Positions 44,201 to 51,184 of a stretch of DNA of 64,000 bases are shown here, in pieces (within the stretch, counting starts at the first letter, position 1; each line of letters begins with the position of its first letter). The notes under the pieces were generated by a model. That model was not told the origin of the DNA, ran no database searches, and saw only the letters and a list, made by a program, of their open reading frames with translations. The stretch is from Lentibacillus jeotgali. GTDB lineage: Bacteria; Bacillota; Bacilli; Bacillales; Amphibacillaceae. The position numbers and the translations under genes were made by a program. The stretch lies in contig NZ_AGAV01000018.1 in the NCBI RefSeq assembly GCF_000224785.1, forward strand, positions 248,001 through 312,000, given 5' to 3'.

Positions 44201-45007
44201 AAGGCACAAGAAAAATACCCGGAAACAGCCATTGCTTTCCAAAATGGCGGCGGTATCCGTGCACCGATTGATAAGGGACCGATTACAACCGGAGAAGTCA
44301 TCAATGTCCTGCCATTCGGCAATGATCCGGTTATCGCAACATTGACTGGACAGGAGATCAAAGATATTCTGGAGCACAGTGTCCGTCAGGCGCCTGCTGA
44401 GAACGGGGGATTCCTACACGTATCCGGTATGGAATTCTATTACGACAGTGAAAAAGAGCCAGGAAGCCGGGTCGTCAATATGTACGTTGAGCGGAATGGC
44501 GAACTGGAGGAGATTCAGCTTGATGCGGAATATCAGGTAACGACGAATGGCTTTACCGGTCAAGGCGGTGACGGTTTTGAAACGTTTGCCCAGGCCTATA
44601 ACGAAGGGCGGGTAAAGGATATTGGTGAAATTGATTGGCAGCAGCTGGTCGACTACATGACAGAAGAAGACTATTTAAATGGTATTGTGGAGCCTGAAAG
44701 AGAAGATCGTATTGTTGATTTAAAGGGTGATACGCCTAACGAACCGATAACCTCGGAAGATATACAGGAAACGGTGACATCGCTTGAGGACAACGGGGAG
44801 ATTATGAATGACAATGCAGCACATACGCTTAAAATGCATTTGACGGCTGTTGGGCATTTCGAGGAACAAGATTTGCAGAATAAATTAATAAAGCATATGG
44901 AAAGTTTTAAAGTACTTGTTAATTATCAGAAGGAAAACGGGCTCATCTCAGGGAAAGCACATGAAGAACTTCATACAAAAGCTGACAAACTGATAAGCCA
45001 GTGGTAG
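41219..45007 (+). CDS. Secreted two-enzyme protein: endonuclease/exonuclease/phosphatase plus 5'-nucleotidase
   Basis: 1262 residues with a signal peptide (about 1-37) and a very acidic mature part. Order: an OB-like N-domain (about 45-165, with EGVVTYEY and GDLVSVTGEVDEY); an ExeM/NucH-like EEP nuclease (about 334-640, with TVATYNVENF, VGVVEVMDN, AATHFNSKSG, VLGDMNDF and ASDHDPV); a calcineurin-type metallophosphatase (about 651-905, with MHMNDTHARV, HGGDVFSGT, FGNHEFDLG and GGHSHS); the 5'-nucleotidase C-domain (about 975-1150, FQNGGGIRAPI); and a FIMAH-like helical tail (about 1180-1262). It could break extracellular DNA or RNA to nucleotides and then to nucleosides plus phosphate. No sortase motif or SLH domain, so release or loose wall binding is likely. 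Confidence 0.93.
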   Translation: MQQRFSKKIVSIMMTFVLIASMLTPAAGPLAVSATEAEGTITVGEAIAKNNDGSEQTDVMIHDIQGEGHESPMNGSAVQDVEGVVTYEYELRGSHYFHMQTPDENVDGNDKTSEGIVVYTGNADNVETGDLVSVTGEVDEYQIDGYDDRAETDLPVTEINARDDQGGAVDVKESEVALPSPVSLTSSDIPENIIGDDGFGSFEPADYALDYWESIEGMRVEVAPSRAVAPQEHGDLVVATEEFTPANTTVNGGLRLTEQGPNAQTIQYKLHPNDEARAFAVKTGDKFTEPVDGVVNYGYGNYKVYADLNEMESAFEEGDTQPEQTTIEKDEDKLTVATYNVENFSANESETSPQKAENVARAFVSDMNSPDIVGVVEVMDNNGQDEGPQDADASASYERLIDEIESQGGPNYNYANINPEYNQDGGAPHGNIRVGFLYNPERVSLTNGEHGTATEATDYDDGQLTMNPGRIAPEDEAFADTRKPLAAQFNFNGESVVVAATHFNSKSGDDGAFGQNQPPVKGSETQRHKLARIVNEFVTDIKTENPDEHVVVLGDMNDFEFSETLDILKGDELTNQMMSVPEEERYTYLYQGNSQVLDHVLVSDNLANVTETDVLHVNADFTDMHGRASDHDPVLTQIDLQEAGETNDNFDMSIMHMNDTHARVEPLPKMVTAVKEFREENPDSLLLHGGDVFSGTLYFNEFKGQADLALLNMMDVDAMVFGNHEFDLGGEEGGHESLSAFVENADFPFLGTNVDFSQDPYMQELETNQSLVDDPEEGKIYDSIVKEINGEQVGIFGLTTEDTANIANPEDVTFADYKETAEQTVEAFENEGIDKVIALNHLGFDSAPEVGNDLRLAEEVDGIDVIVGGHSHSVLEEPAIVEESADGDAKDPTVIVQAGQYAENLGTLEVTFDKNGVVTGYEGELLEVDDFAEDPEAVDVLAPYKDQVDEVMNEEIGAEAMKELPNPRQDDPGDDSVRANETALGNLVTDAMLAKAQEKYPETAIAFQNGGGIRAPIDKGPITTGEVINVLPFGNDPVIATLTGQEIKDILEHSVRQAPAENGGFLHVSGMEFYYDSEKEPGSRVVNMYVERNGELEEIQLDAEYQVTTNGFTGQGGDGFETFAQAYNEGRVKDIGEIDWQQLVDYMTEEDYLNGIVEPEREDRIVDLKGDTPNEPITSEDIQETVTSLEDNGEIMNDNAAHTLKMHLTAVGHFEEQDLQNKLIKHMESFKVLVNYQKENGLISGKAHEELHTKADKLISQW

Positions 45008-45017
45008 CAGACATTAT

Positions 45018-45054
45018 AACAGCCTCCTTTCTCATGAAAAGGGGGCTGTTTTTA
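45018..45054 (+). terminator. Terminator of the nuclease/5'-nucleotidase gene
   Basis: ACAGCCTCCTTT and AAAGGGGGCTGT around CTCATG-A, followed by TTTTA. Confidence 0.88.
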
Positions 45055-45058
45055 CATT

Positions 45059-45886
45059 TCATTCACGTGCTTCAGCTGTAATCGTAATCAAACTCAACTG
45101 GCTTTTATTTAAAAACCGTACCGGCAGTCTGGTTGTCCCTAACCCACTGTCGATATAGAGATGCTGCGTCAGACCCAGTCGAAACGTGCCTTTGTCGTAT
45201 TTTGGAAAATATCCTTGGCCGGGTGCAATGAGTGCGCCAATCAACGGGAACCGAATCTGGCCGCCGTGCGTATGCCCGCTTAAGATAAGATCGGCCGGTA
45301 TGGGGCCTTCATGTTGAATGATGCCGGGTGAGTGCGACAGCAGAACGGTATAATCGTCAGTGTTCAGATTGTTGAAGGTTTCCTCGAGATTGTCATGTTC
45401 TGTCCCGTAATCGTCAATGCCGGCCAGATTAATGGTATCATTATTTTTCACAATAGGTATGTTGCGATTATTCAGGATTGTAATTTTCCGTTCGCGCAGA
45501 CCGTTGAGAAACTGTGCGGTTCGTCCATTTTCCCATTCATGATTCCCGGGCACGAAAAAGACGCGTTGATGAATAGCGGTTAATTGGTCAATGAACGGGA
45601 AGACATGTTCAAATGTCATGGTTGTTTTGTCGATCAGGTCCCCCGTTAAAACAATCAAATCAGGATTAGTGTCCCTCACAGCGGTGATCAGCCGTTCGTT
45701 ATCCCTTCCAAAAACGTGATTATGCAGGTCACTGATCTGTAATATCCTGATATTGGTGTCTGCCCGAAGCTTGGGGCTGCGGAATGTGACTTTTTCCATT
45801 TTAAAATAATGCGTATCACGGTGGACTTTCCAACAACAAGCGAAAATGAACCCTAATAATGTAAAAACAGCTAACAACTTTTTCAT
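45059..45886 (-). CDS. Membrane-anchored metallophosphoesterase (YkuE-like)
   Basis: 275 residues from the ATG at 45886 (an adjacent ATG at 45889 is equally possible; the ribosome site GGGTGGG is poor). One N-terminal hydrophobic anchor (about 4-20), then a calcineurin-like phosphoesterase with all metal motifs: ISDLHNHVFG, LTGDLIDKT, PGNHEWENG, LSHSP and SGHTHGGQ. The family includes UDP-2,3-diacylglucosamine hydrolase-like and wall-associated phosphoesterases such as YkuE. Target unknown. Convergent with the nuclease/5'-nucleotidase gene. Confidence 0.9.
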   Translation of the reverse strand: MKKLLAVFTLLGFIFACCWKVHRDTHYFKMEKVTFRSPKLRADTNIRILQISDLHNHVFGRDNERLITAVRDTNPDLIVLTGDLIDKTTMTFEHVFPFIDQLTAIHQRVFFVPGNHEWENGRTAQFLNGLRERKITILNNRNIPIVKNNDTINLAGIDDYGTEHDNLEETFNNLNTDDYTVLLSHSPGIIQHEGPIPADLILSGHTHGGQIRFPLIGALIAPGQGYFPKYDKGTFRLGLTQHLYIDSGLGTTRLPVRFLNKSQLSLITITAEARE

Positions 45887-45997
45887 CATGCACCCACCCG
45901 AAAACAAAATAAGTTATCTAAGTTTAGCACGATTTAATCAGGATAGACAATTGGTTTGGTGAGGAAGGGCTCGAAGGCATGATACTGGGCTACTTTA

Positions 45998-46013
45998 TGT
46001 GACATTTTTCACA
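45998..46013. promoter_or_regulatory. FNR/CRP-type box, distal, before hmp
   Basis: TGTGA-CATTTT-TCACA, a perfect 5-bp-arm palindrome of the CRP/FNR form, 33 bp centre-to-centre upstream of the second box. Confidence 0.65.
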
Positions 46014-46030
46014 GAACTGTCACAGCTAAG

Positions 46031-46046
46031 TGTGATTTGCATCACT
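46031..46046. promoter_or_regulatory. FNR box, proximal, before hmp
   Basis: TGTGA-TTTGCA-TCACT equals the Bacillus Fnr consensus TGTGA-N6-TCACT. Its centre is about 44 bp before the predicted transcription start set by CATAAT (46071-46076), the position of a class II activator. Confidence 0.7.
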
Positions 46047-46119
46047 TACCGGGGAGGTTATTAAGCTTAACATAATATGTATAGGAAAAATCATCATTAC
46101 TTTGTTGGAGGGAATTTAA

Positions 46120-47373
46120 TTGAGTCTTGATACAGAAAAGCTTGCAATTGTTAAATCGAGTGCACCTGTTTTAAAGGAAAATAGTACTGAAATCGGCAAG
46201 CGCTTCTATGAATTGCTGTTTACAAAGGTGCCGGAACTTTGCAATATTTTTAACCAGACGAACCAAAAAAGAGGTTTTCAGCAGGAGGCACTCGTCTATG
46301 CCGTGTACGCTGCGGGGGAAAATATTGATAAATTGGAGAATATCAATCAGCTTGTCGAGCGTATCGCTGAAAAGCATGTGTCACTCGGTGTCGAACCTGA
46401 GCAATATCCGATTGTCGGTAAAGTGCTGATTCAGGCAGTTCAGGACGTTCTTGGGGATGCAGCAACAGATGATGTGATTGAAGCATGGGGTACCGCCTAT
46501 GATTATATCGCCAACCTATTTATTGAAATTGAACAGAAAAAGTATCATGAGACAGAGCAACAAGACGGTGGCTGGACAGGATTCCGTGAATTTGTCGTGG
46601 ATGAAACAATTCAGGAAACAAATGATGTTGTATCGTTCTGTCTTAAGCCAAAAGATGGCCAGCCAATTTCACCTTATAAGGCGGGGCAGTATTTGACTAT
46701 TAAAGCGGATATTGATGGGGAGCCGCATACACATATGCGCCAGTACAGTCTGTCCGGTCCATCTGGCAAAGGCTATTATAAAATTAGTGTCAAACGAGAA
46801 AAAGGCCATGGGGAGGTCCCCGATGGTATTGTCTCCACTTACTTGCATGATCAGGTATCTGAAGGTGATACTCTTGAATTTTCCGCTCCTGCAGGTGACT
46901 TTACAATTACGAGTGAAAAGGATCCAATTGTATTACTAAGTGGCGGCATCGGTCTGACACCAGTTGTCGGTATGCTGGAAACACTTGCTGAAAAAGAGCC
47001 TGAACGTCCAGTAACCTTTATCCATGCGACACAAAACAGTTCCGCTCATGCGATGAAAGCGCACATTGAACAAATAGCAGAAGGGCATTCAAATATTTCA
47101 TCGTTTGTCTGTTATGACAGTCCGAATGATAAGGACCGGGAAAGCCGAAACTTTGATAAAGAAGGGTTCGTTGATCTGCCATGGCTTCAATCCATTCTGT
47201 CTTGCGGCAACGATGCGGATTTCTACTGCTGCGGGCCTGCGCCATTCATGAAAGCTGTCGACAAGGGGCTTAAAGAATGGGGTATCTCAAGCGCAAAACG
47301 TCATTATGAATTGTTTAATCCGTTGAGCATATTGAATGAAGCAAACGAGGATAAAGAGGCTGCGGTATTGTAA
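46120..47373 (+). CDS. hmp: Flavohaemoglobin, nitric oxide dioxygenase
   Basis: 417 residues from a TTG start after TTGGAGGG. Globin domain (about 1-140) with the proximal haem His in AEKHVSLGVEPEQY (about 85), then an FAD domain (about 155-265; RQYSLSG and SVKREKGHGEVPDG) and an NAD domain (about 270-400; LLSGGIGLTPVVGML and YCCGPAPFMKAV). Turns NO and O2 into nitrate with NADH. Two FNR/CRP-type boxes upstream indicate induction when oxygen falls, possibly linked to denitrification; no NsrR site was recognised. Single gene. Confidence 0.95.
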   Translation: MSLDTEKLAIVKSSAPVLKENSTEIGKRFYELLFTKVPELCNIFNQTNQKRGFQQEALVYAVYAAGENIDKLENINQLVERIAEKHVSLGVEPEQYPIVGKVLIQAVQDVLGDAATDDVIEAWGTAYDYIANLFIEIEQKKYHETEQQDGGWTGFREFVVDETIQETNDVVSFCLKPKDGQPISPYKAGQYLTIKADIDGEPHTHMRQYSLSGPSGKGYYKISVKREKGHGEVPDGIVSTYLHDQVSEGDTLEFSAPAGDFTITSEKDPIVLLSGGIGLTPVVGMLETLAEKEPERPVTFIHATQNSSAHAMKAHIEQIAEGHSNISSFVCYDSPNDKDRESRNFDKEGFVDLPWLQSILSCGNDADFYCCGPAPFMKAVDKGLKEWGISSAKRHYELFNPLSILNEANEDKEAAVL

Positions 47374-47403
47374 CTTTATATGAGGGCGATGTATCTTTTA
47401 TCA

Positions 47404-47436
47404 AGCCAAAGTCAGGACAATGCGCCTGGCTTTTTT
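47404..47436 (+). terminator. Probable terminator of hmp
   Basis: AAGC/GCTT and CAGG/CCTG stem with a one-sided bulge, followed by T6. Confidence 0.55.
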
Positions 47437-47462
47437 GCAGGCCAAAAATAAATGATATCGTT

Positions 47463-47665
47463 TTATTGGCGAGATAAGCTGCGGCGAGACTATCCTCAAC
47501 TTTGAGAGAAAAATGATCAGAAGGTACAAAAATGGTTGAGTACGAGGAATCCTCGCGCGAATTCCGGGGGTCGCGCGAAATCCTGCTATTCTCGCGCGAA
47601 ATTCAAGGAGTGTCGCGCGAATTCGTGCCATTCTCGCGCGAAGTCCAGGGAGTGTCGTGAGATCG
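47463..47665 (+). repeat. 21-bp-period array 4 with flank shared with array 3
   Basis: TCGCGCGAA cores at 47553, 47571, 47592, 47613, 47634 and a decayed one at 47655; after the first 18-bp step every step is exactly 21. The left flank (TTGGCGAGATAAGC, GCTGCGGCGAGACTATCCTC) is a near copy of that before array 3. It lies between co-directional hmp and a small gene. Confidence 0.85.
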
Positions 47666-47758
47666 ATAGCACAAATTTCGATTGGAAAAAGCGAGCCACT
47701 TTGTAGTCATAAGTGATATTCTTTTTATAGTAAATCAATAAGAAAGGGACTGAATCCA

Positions 47759-48058
47759 TTGGGGAGAAAGCTGAAGCATGCAACATGGGCAGAGGCTAAA
47801 AAACGCTGCCGGCTGAATCAGGCTGATATACAAATGGCTAAGGAGCTTGGCATGAAACCGAAAAGTCTCATCAAAAATATTCCAGCACCGAAAGAGCATT
47901 GGAAAGCACCTGTGAAGATTTGGGTCCGGGACCTGTATGAGGAAAAGTTTGGAGAATTGCTTAAGCCTGATAAAACGGTACAGAAAAAATCCGGAAAACA
48001 AAAGAAGAAGCGAGAGGATGCCCAACATATTTTTTCAGATGAGGAGCTGCCATTTTAA
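47759..48058 (+). CDS. Small conserved Bacillaceae protein, unknown
   Basis: 99 residues from TTG 47759, with AAAGGGA about eleven bases upstream. Basic N-terminal half (MGRKLKHATWAEAKKRCRLN) with a LNQADIQMAKELGMKPKSLIKNIP stretch that looks like a helix-turn-helix-like or nucleic-acid-contacting region, then KIWVRDLYEEKFGE and a Lys-rich, then acidic tail. No signal or membrane segment. The family is widespread in Bacillaceae to my knowledge but has no known role. Two bases separate it from the decayed gene downstream, suggesting a former operon. Confidence 0.75.
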   Translation: MGRKLKHATWAEAKKRCRLNQADIQMAKELGMKPKSLIKNIPAPKEHWKAPVKIWVRDLYEEKFGELLKPDKTVQKKSGKQKKKREDAQHIFSDEELPF

Positions 48059-48060
48059 AT

Positions 48061-48482
48061 GAAACAGATACCGGAAAATGAGATTCGTGCTATTTTACGC
48101 GCAGCGGATGATATGATAGCAGGAGGCGGACGTACACCAAAGTTTTGAAGGAATCACGCGAGAAGAAGGTTTTGCAGCTGGGGCTGGATATTTGCAGGAA
48201 TGGGAAAAGATTGATTACGAAAAGGTGAGAGCCAGGATTCGGGAAGTCATCCGGAGCTTGGAATCAGATGCTCCCGACCAGCAAGTTGTCGCTGACCGGA
48301 CTGATTCAATCAATGAAGCATTAAAGGGTTTAGAACCGCGTGATATCGATCTGAGATGTATCGAATGCGGTAATTATTTCACCTTTACAGTTGGTGAGCA
48401 AAGATTTTATCAAAGAATGGGATTTGTTTATCCCAGACGGTGTAAATCTTGCCGGGAACAAAGAGATTTGGAATTTTTATAA
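48061..48482 (+). pseudogene. Decayed RQC-minor-like DNA-binding protein with C-terminal zinc ribbon
   Basis: It begins at ATG 48061 as MKQIPENEIRAILRAADDMIAGGGRT, then stops at TGA (about 48147). The +1 frame continues the family pattern as KVLKESREKKVLQLGLDICR, so a frameshift is present near 48140. The long central part is missing: the sequence jumps straight to WEKIDYEKVRARIREVIRSLES, which belongs to the C-terminal region. The end carries an intact zinc ribbon (LRCIECGNYF ... RRCKSC). The last part (48192-48482) could still be translated from an in-frame TTG as a 96-residue zinc-ribbon protein, but it lacks a ribosome site. Family identification is from memory. Confidence 0.65.
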
Positions 48483-48515
48483 AAGCTTCCGTTCAACCAG
48501 CGGGGCTTTTCTTTT
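48480..48515 (+). terminator. Terminator after the zinc-ribbon remnant
   Basis: AAAAGC/GCTTTT with inner CCG/CGG, followed by CTTTTTC. Confidence 0.7.
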
Positions 48516-48869
48516 TCGCCCGCTTGCTGGCGTTTTCGTTAAATTTTCAATGGTTTGACAACGGTCTCAAAACTTTGTATTATTATCTTGCATACTTCAA
48601 TTTGCTTCCCATTTTAAGAGTGCCTCTTTTCACTTCAAGTTAAATCTTCCCAGTTACGCTTTCCGAGGTTTGAAACTATAACATTCTGCATTCCATTTTC
48701 CTTTTACGCAATCATCTCTGATTGTCTCTCGCACATTTTTTCTTCTAACCAAGATGTTCATGTATCTTCACGAGGGTGAATATAAACCACTTTATCAATC
48801 TGACGTAACCCTACCTATGTATTTTTTTCATTTGAAACATTCAAATATTTTTCAAGGGAGGACGAATTA
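48516..48869. other. Gene-free AT-rich stretch
   Basis: 354 bp rich in T and C on the plus strand. I see no gene, clear promoter or repeat, apart from the AAGGGAGG ribosome site of the next gene at its right end. Confidence 0.5.
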
Positions 48870-49202
48870 TTGGGACACGATATCAGTTCATTCAATAAAG
48901 CAGGACAGGAAATTGGCTATGTTCGTTTTACGATGGGAGATATAATCGCCCCGTTGTTTTATGATTTGTTTGACGCGAATGAGTATTATGCGGGTGTTAG
49001 CGGATCAGGCGAAGTGGCAACACTGCCTTTGGTTCAAGTCAAAAACGCCCTGGAAGCTTATGACAAATGGAAAGCTAAGGATTTCGGCACTAAAGGGAGC
49101 AAGGATTTTTTATTGTGGCAGCGATACGAGATTCAGAAGTTTATTGAAACCTGTCTGGAAACGGCCCAAAAAGAGGGGGCGGTCAAAGTTTATTTTGGTT
49201 AG
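48870..49202 (+). CDS. Small conserved hypothetical protein
   Basis: 110 residues from TTG 48870, nine bases after GGGAGG. Soluble, mixed alpha/beta composition; a first half with GYVRFTMGDIIAPLFYDLFDAN and a second half rich in helix formers (YEIQKFIETCLETAQKEG), ending AVKVYFG. No signal peptide, metal motif or known catalytic pattern. I do not recognise the family. Single gene flanked by gene-free stretches. Confidence 0.7.
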   Translation: MGHDISSFNKAGQEIGYVRFTMGDIIAPLFYDLFDANEYYAGVSGSGEVATLPLVQVKNALEAYDKWKAKDFGTKGSKDFLLWQRYEIQKFIETCLETAQKEGAVKVYFG

Positions 49203-49533
49203 ACGGGCTATGATGATTGCTATTACAAGGAAAAACAGGGTCAAATCAATAGGAAGCTGCTGAGTAGAAGTCGCTATAAGAAGGGGATATCATGCATCAG
49301 GACGATGGCGAGGGAGTATGTAGCCCAAAACAGGACAAGTGTTGCTCATAATTTGCGTTTTAAAACATCAATTTTGCCAGCAGCTAAGTTGTCACCAATA
49401 GTTACTGAGGCCTTGTTAAAAAGCGGACAGCAACACATACAAAAGGTTGCGACGGTTTTTGGAGATACAAATGATTGTCATTAAAAAATCTCTATTGCAC
49501 AAACTAATATAAAAACGCAATGGAGGTTTTTTT
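49203..49533. other. Gene-free stretch before the SASP-like gene
   Basis: 331 bp. The only coding-like signal is a 19-codon Cys-containing frame near 49293 after AAGGGG, judged too short to call. No hairpin terminator or repeat seen. Confidence 0.45.
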
Positions 49534-49722
49534 ATGGACAAAAGCAACCAAGCAGATGCAGAGTCAATCAGGGAACAGAGCCGCCGTTCAGGAATGTCGT
49601 ATAATGAGGCTAAAGAATTTATCGCCCGAACGACAGGCGGGCGCGGTACGAATATTTATAGCAACACTAATGCTGAAGAGGTGAAAAGAAAAAACCAGGA
49701 ATCGGAAAACAATAAGTCATAG
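49534..49722 (+). CDS. Small protein with gamma-type spore-protein-like repeats
   Basis: 62 residues, with a TGGAGG ribosome site. Hydrophilic, rich in Asn, Ser, Glu and Arg, with no hydrophobic core. Two segments share a pattern: ADAESIREQSRRS at the N-terminus and TNAEEVKRKNQES at the C-terminus. The second resembles the TNAQQVKQQNQKS repeat of gamma-type small acid-soluble spore proteins (SspE), which are amino-acid stores broken down during germination. Between them lies YNEAKEFIARTTGGRGTNIY, which is not typical of SspE. So either a divergent gamma-SASP or an unrelated small spore protein. Confidence 0.6.
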   Translation: MDKSNQADAESIREQSRRSGMSYNEAKEFIARTTGGRGTNIYSNTNAEEVKRKNQESENNKS

Positions 49723-49761
49723 AACCGCCTGGATTATTTGGTGAATAGTGCGGAGATTTTC

Positions 49762-50034
49762 AACTTGTGCGGGAACAGCACTAATTTGAGCGAGAAGGGG
49801 CTTAACTCGTGCGAGAACAGCACTAACTTGAGCAAGAAGGGGCTTAACTTGAGCGAGAAGGGGCTTAACTTGTGTGGGAACAGCACTAACTTGAGCGAGA
49901 AGGACCTTAACTCGTGCGGAAACAGCACTAACTTGAGCGAGAAGGGCCTTAACTTGAGCGGGAACAGCACTAATTTGAGCGAAAAGGGCCTTAACTTGAG
50001 CGGGAACAGCAATAACTTGTGCAGACCTCCACTA
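49762..50034 (+). repeat. 21-bp-period degenerate array 5 (thirteen units in exact register)
   Basis: AACTTGAGC/AACTCGTGC cores start at 49762 and then every 21 bp: 49783, 49804, 49825, 49846, 49867, 49888, 49909, 49930, 49951, 49972, 49993 and 50014. Two sub-types partly alternate (...GAACAGCACT and ...GAAGGGGCTT), hinting at duplication of 42-bp pairs. Both strands stay free of stop codons across it. It lies between the convergent SASP-like and htpX genes. Confidence 0.93.
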
Positions 50035-50059
50035 GGTTTACTGTATCTTGTACAACTAA

Positions 50060-50100
50060 ATGAAAAACGCCATGGAGCCCAGTTAGGCTGCATGGCGTTT
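50060..50100 (-). terminator. Terminator of htpX
   Basis: AAACGCCATG/CATGGCGTTT with inner AGCC/GGCT; on the minus strand followed by TTTTTCATTT. Confidence 0.88.
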
Positions 50101-50107
50101 ACCAAAT

Positions 50108-51025
50108 TTAACGTCGCTCCAGTCTGGCAATCCGCTCGTCAATCGGCGGGTGCGATGAAAAAAGCGAAACCATTTTACTTTTACCATTGATTTTCATGGT
50201 TTGAATGGCTGCGTCGTCAGTGAGATCACTCGTTTGCGCCATCGCTGTCCGGCTTTTCAGCGAGCGGAGCGCATGGGCCATTTTATCGCGTCCGGCCAGG
50301 TCTGCGCCTCCATGGTCTGCCCGGTACTCACGATACCTTGAAAACGCAGCGACAACAATGCTGCCGAGTATCGAAAAAAGTATTTGGAATATAATGATCG
50401 AAGCAAAATGCACAACGGTCTGCAGTTCTTCACGCACAAGACGTGATACAAGAATCGCCGCAATTCTTGATAAAAAGACAACAAACGTGTTAACGATCCC
50501 TTGCAGCAGTGTCATGGTAACCATGTCACCGTTTGCTACGTGGGCAATTTCATGGGCAATAACACCTTCAACGGCATCATCATCCATTTCATTCAGTAAT
50601 CCGCTTGATACAGCGACGAGCGAACGCTTTTTGGTTGGACCTGTCGCGAACGCATTGACTTCACGGGATTGATAGATGCCAACTTGCGGCATATGCATCA
50701 GACCTGCTGTGCGGGACAGTCGATGTACCTTTTCAACAATAGCACGTTCCTGTGAAGATAATTGCCCATTTGGATCCAGCATTTTGACTCGCATCATTTT
50801 CTTGGCAATGATACGTGACATGCCCAATGAAAGAAATGAGCCGATGAAGCCTACCAGTAAACTGAATATCATTAATGAACCATAATTGATACCGGCTAAT
50901 CCGCTAGCACCATTGATAAATGAGCCGCTGACACCTGTAAATGTCACAATAACGGACCAGACGATAACGATGGTGGTTAATACAAGAATATTTGTCAGTA
51001 AAAAAAGAAATAGCCGTTTAGCCAT
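50108..51025 (-). CDS. htpX: HtpX-type membrane M48 metalloprotease
   Basis: 305 residues from the ATG at 51025, with GAGGAGG upstream. Two N-terminal helices (about 4-26 and 38-60), a cytoplasmic zinc-protease domain with [13 protein letters not shown] (HExxH, about 140-152), two further hydrophobic stretches, and the third zinc-ligand region [13 protein letters not shown]. HtpX degrades damaged membrane proteins together with FtsH and is usually stress-induced. Normal length for the family. Convergent with the SASP-like gene across array 5. Confidence 0.95.
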   Translation of the reverse strand: MAKRLFLFLLTNILVLTTIVIVWSVIVTFTGVSGSFINGASGLAGINYGSLMIFSLLVGFIGSFLSLGMSRIIAKKMMRVKMLDPNGQLSSQERAIVEKVHRLSRTAGLMHMPQVGIYQSREVNAFATGPTKKRSLVAVSSGLLNEMDDDAVEGVIAHEIAHVANGDMVTMTLLQGIVNTFVVFLSRIAAILVSRLVREELQTVVHFASIIIFQILFSILGSIVVAAFSRYREYRADHGGADLAGRDKMAHALRSLKSRTAMAQTSDLTDDAAIQTMKINGKSKMVSLFSSHPPIDERIARLERR

Positions 51026-51184
51026 TTGGTTCCTCCTCAAATTTAACTTTACGACATTATTATATCATGATTACAATGTGGATGAGAAGCGTAACATAAT
51101 ATTGCAGGCGGGAGGAAAGAAATTTCTTAATAGATTTGATATTATAATAGTTTAAGTCTGCTTGGAAATTGGGTGAATTAATTT

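Noticed and set aside
49293-49352. 19-codon Cys-containing peptide after AAGGGG
   Set aside because: Too short and without conservation evidence; chance occurrence is likely.
49762-50034. CRISPR array
   Set aside because: Unit length is only 21 bp in total, cores are degenerate, there are no unique 30-bp spacers, and no cas genes are in the window.
49738-50190. 150-residue Asn/Leu/Ser repeat protein on the plus strand, and its 123-residue counterpart on the minus strand
   Set aside because: Both frames are open only because the 21-bp array period is a multiple of three. There is no ribosome site, and the frame runs into the htpX terminator and coding sequence.
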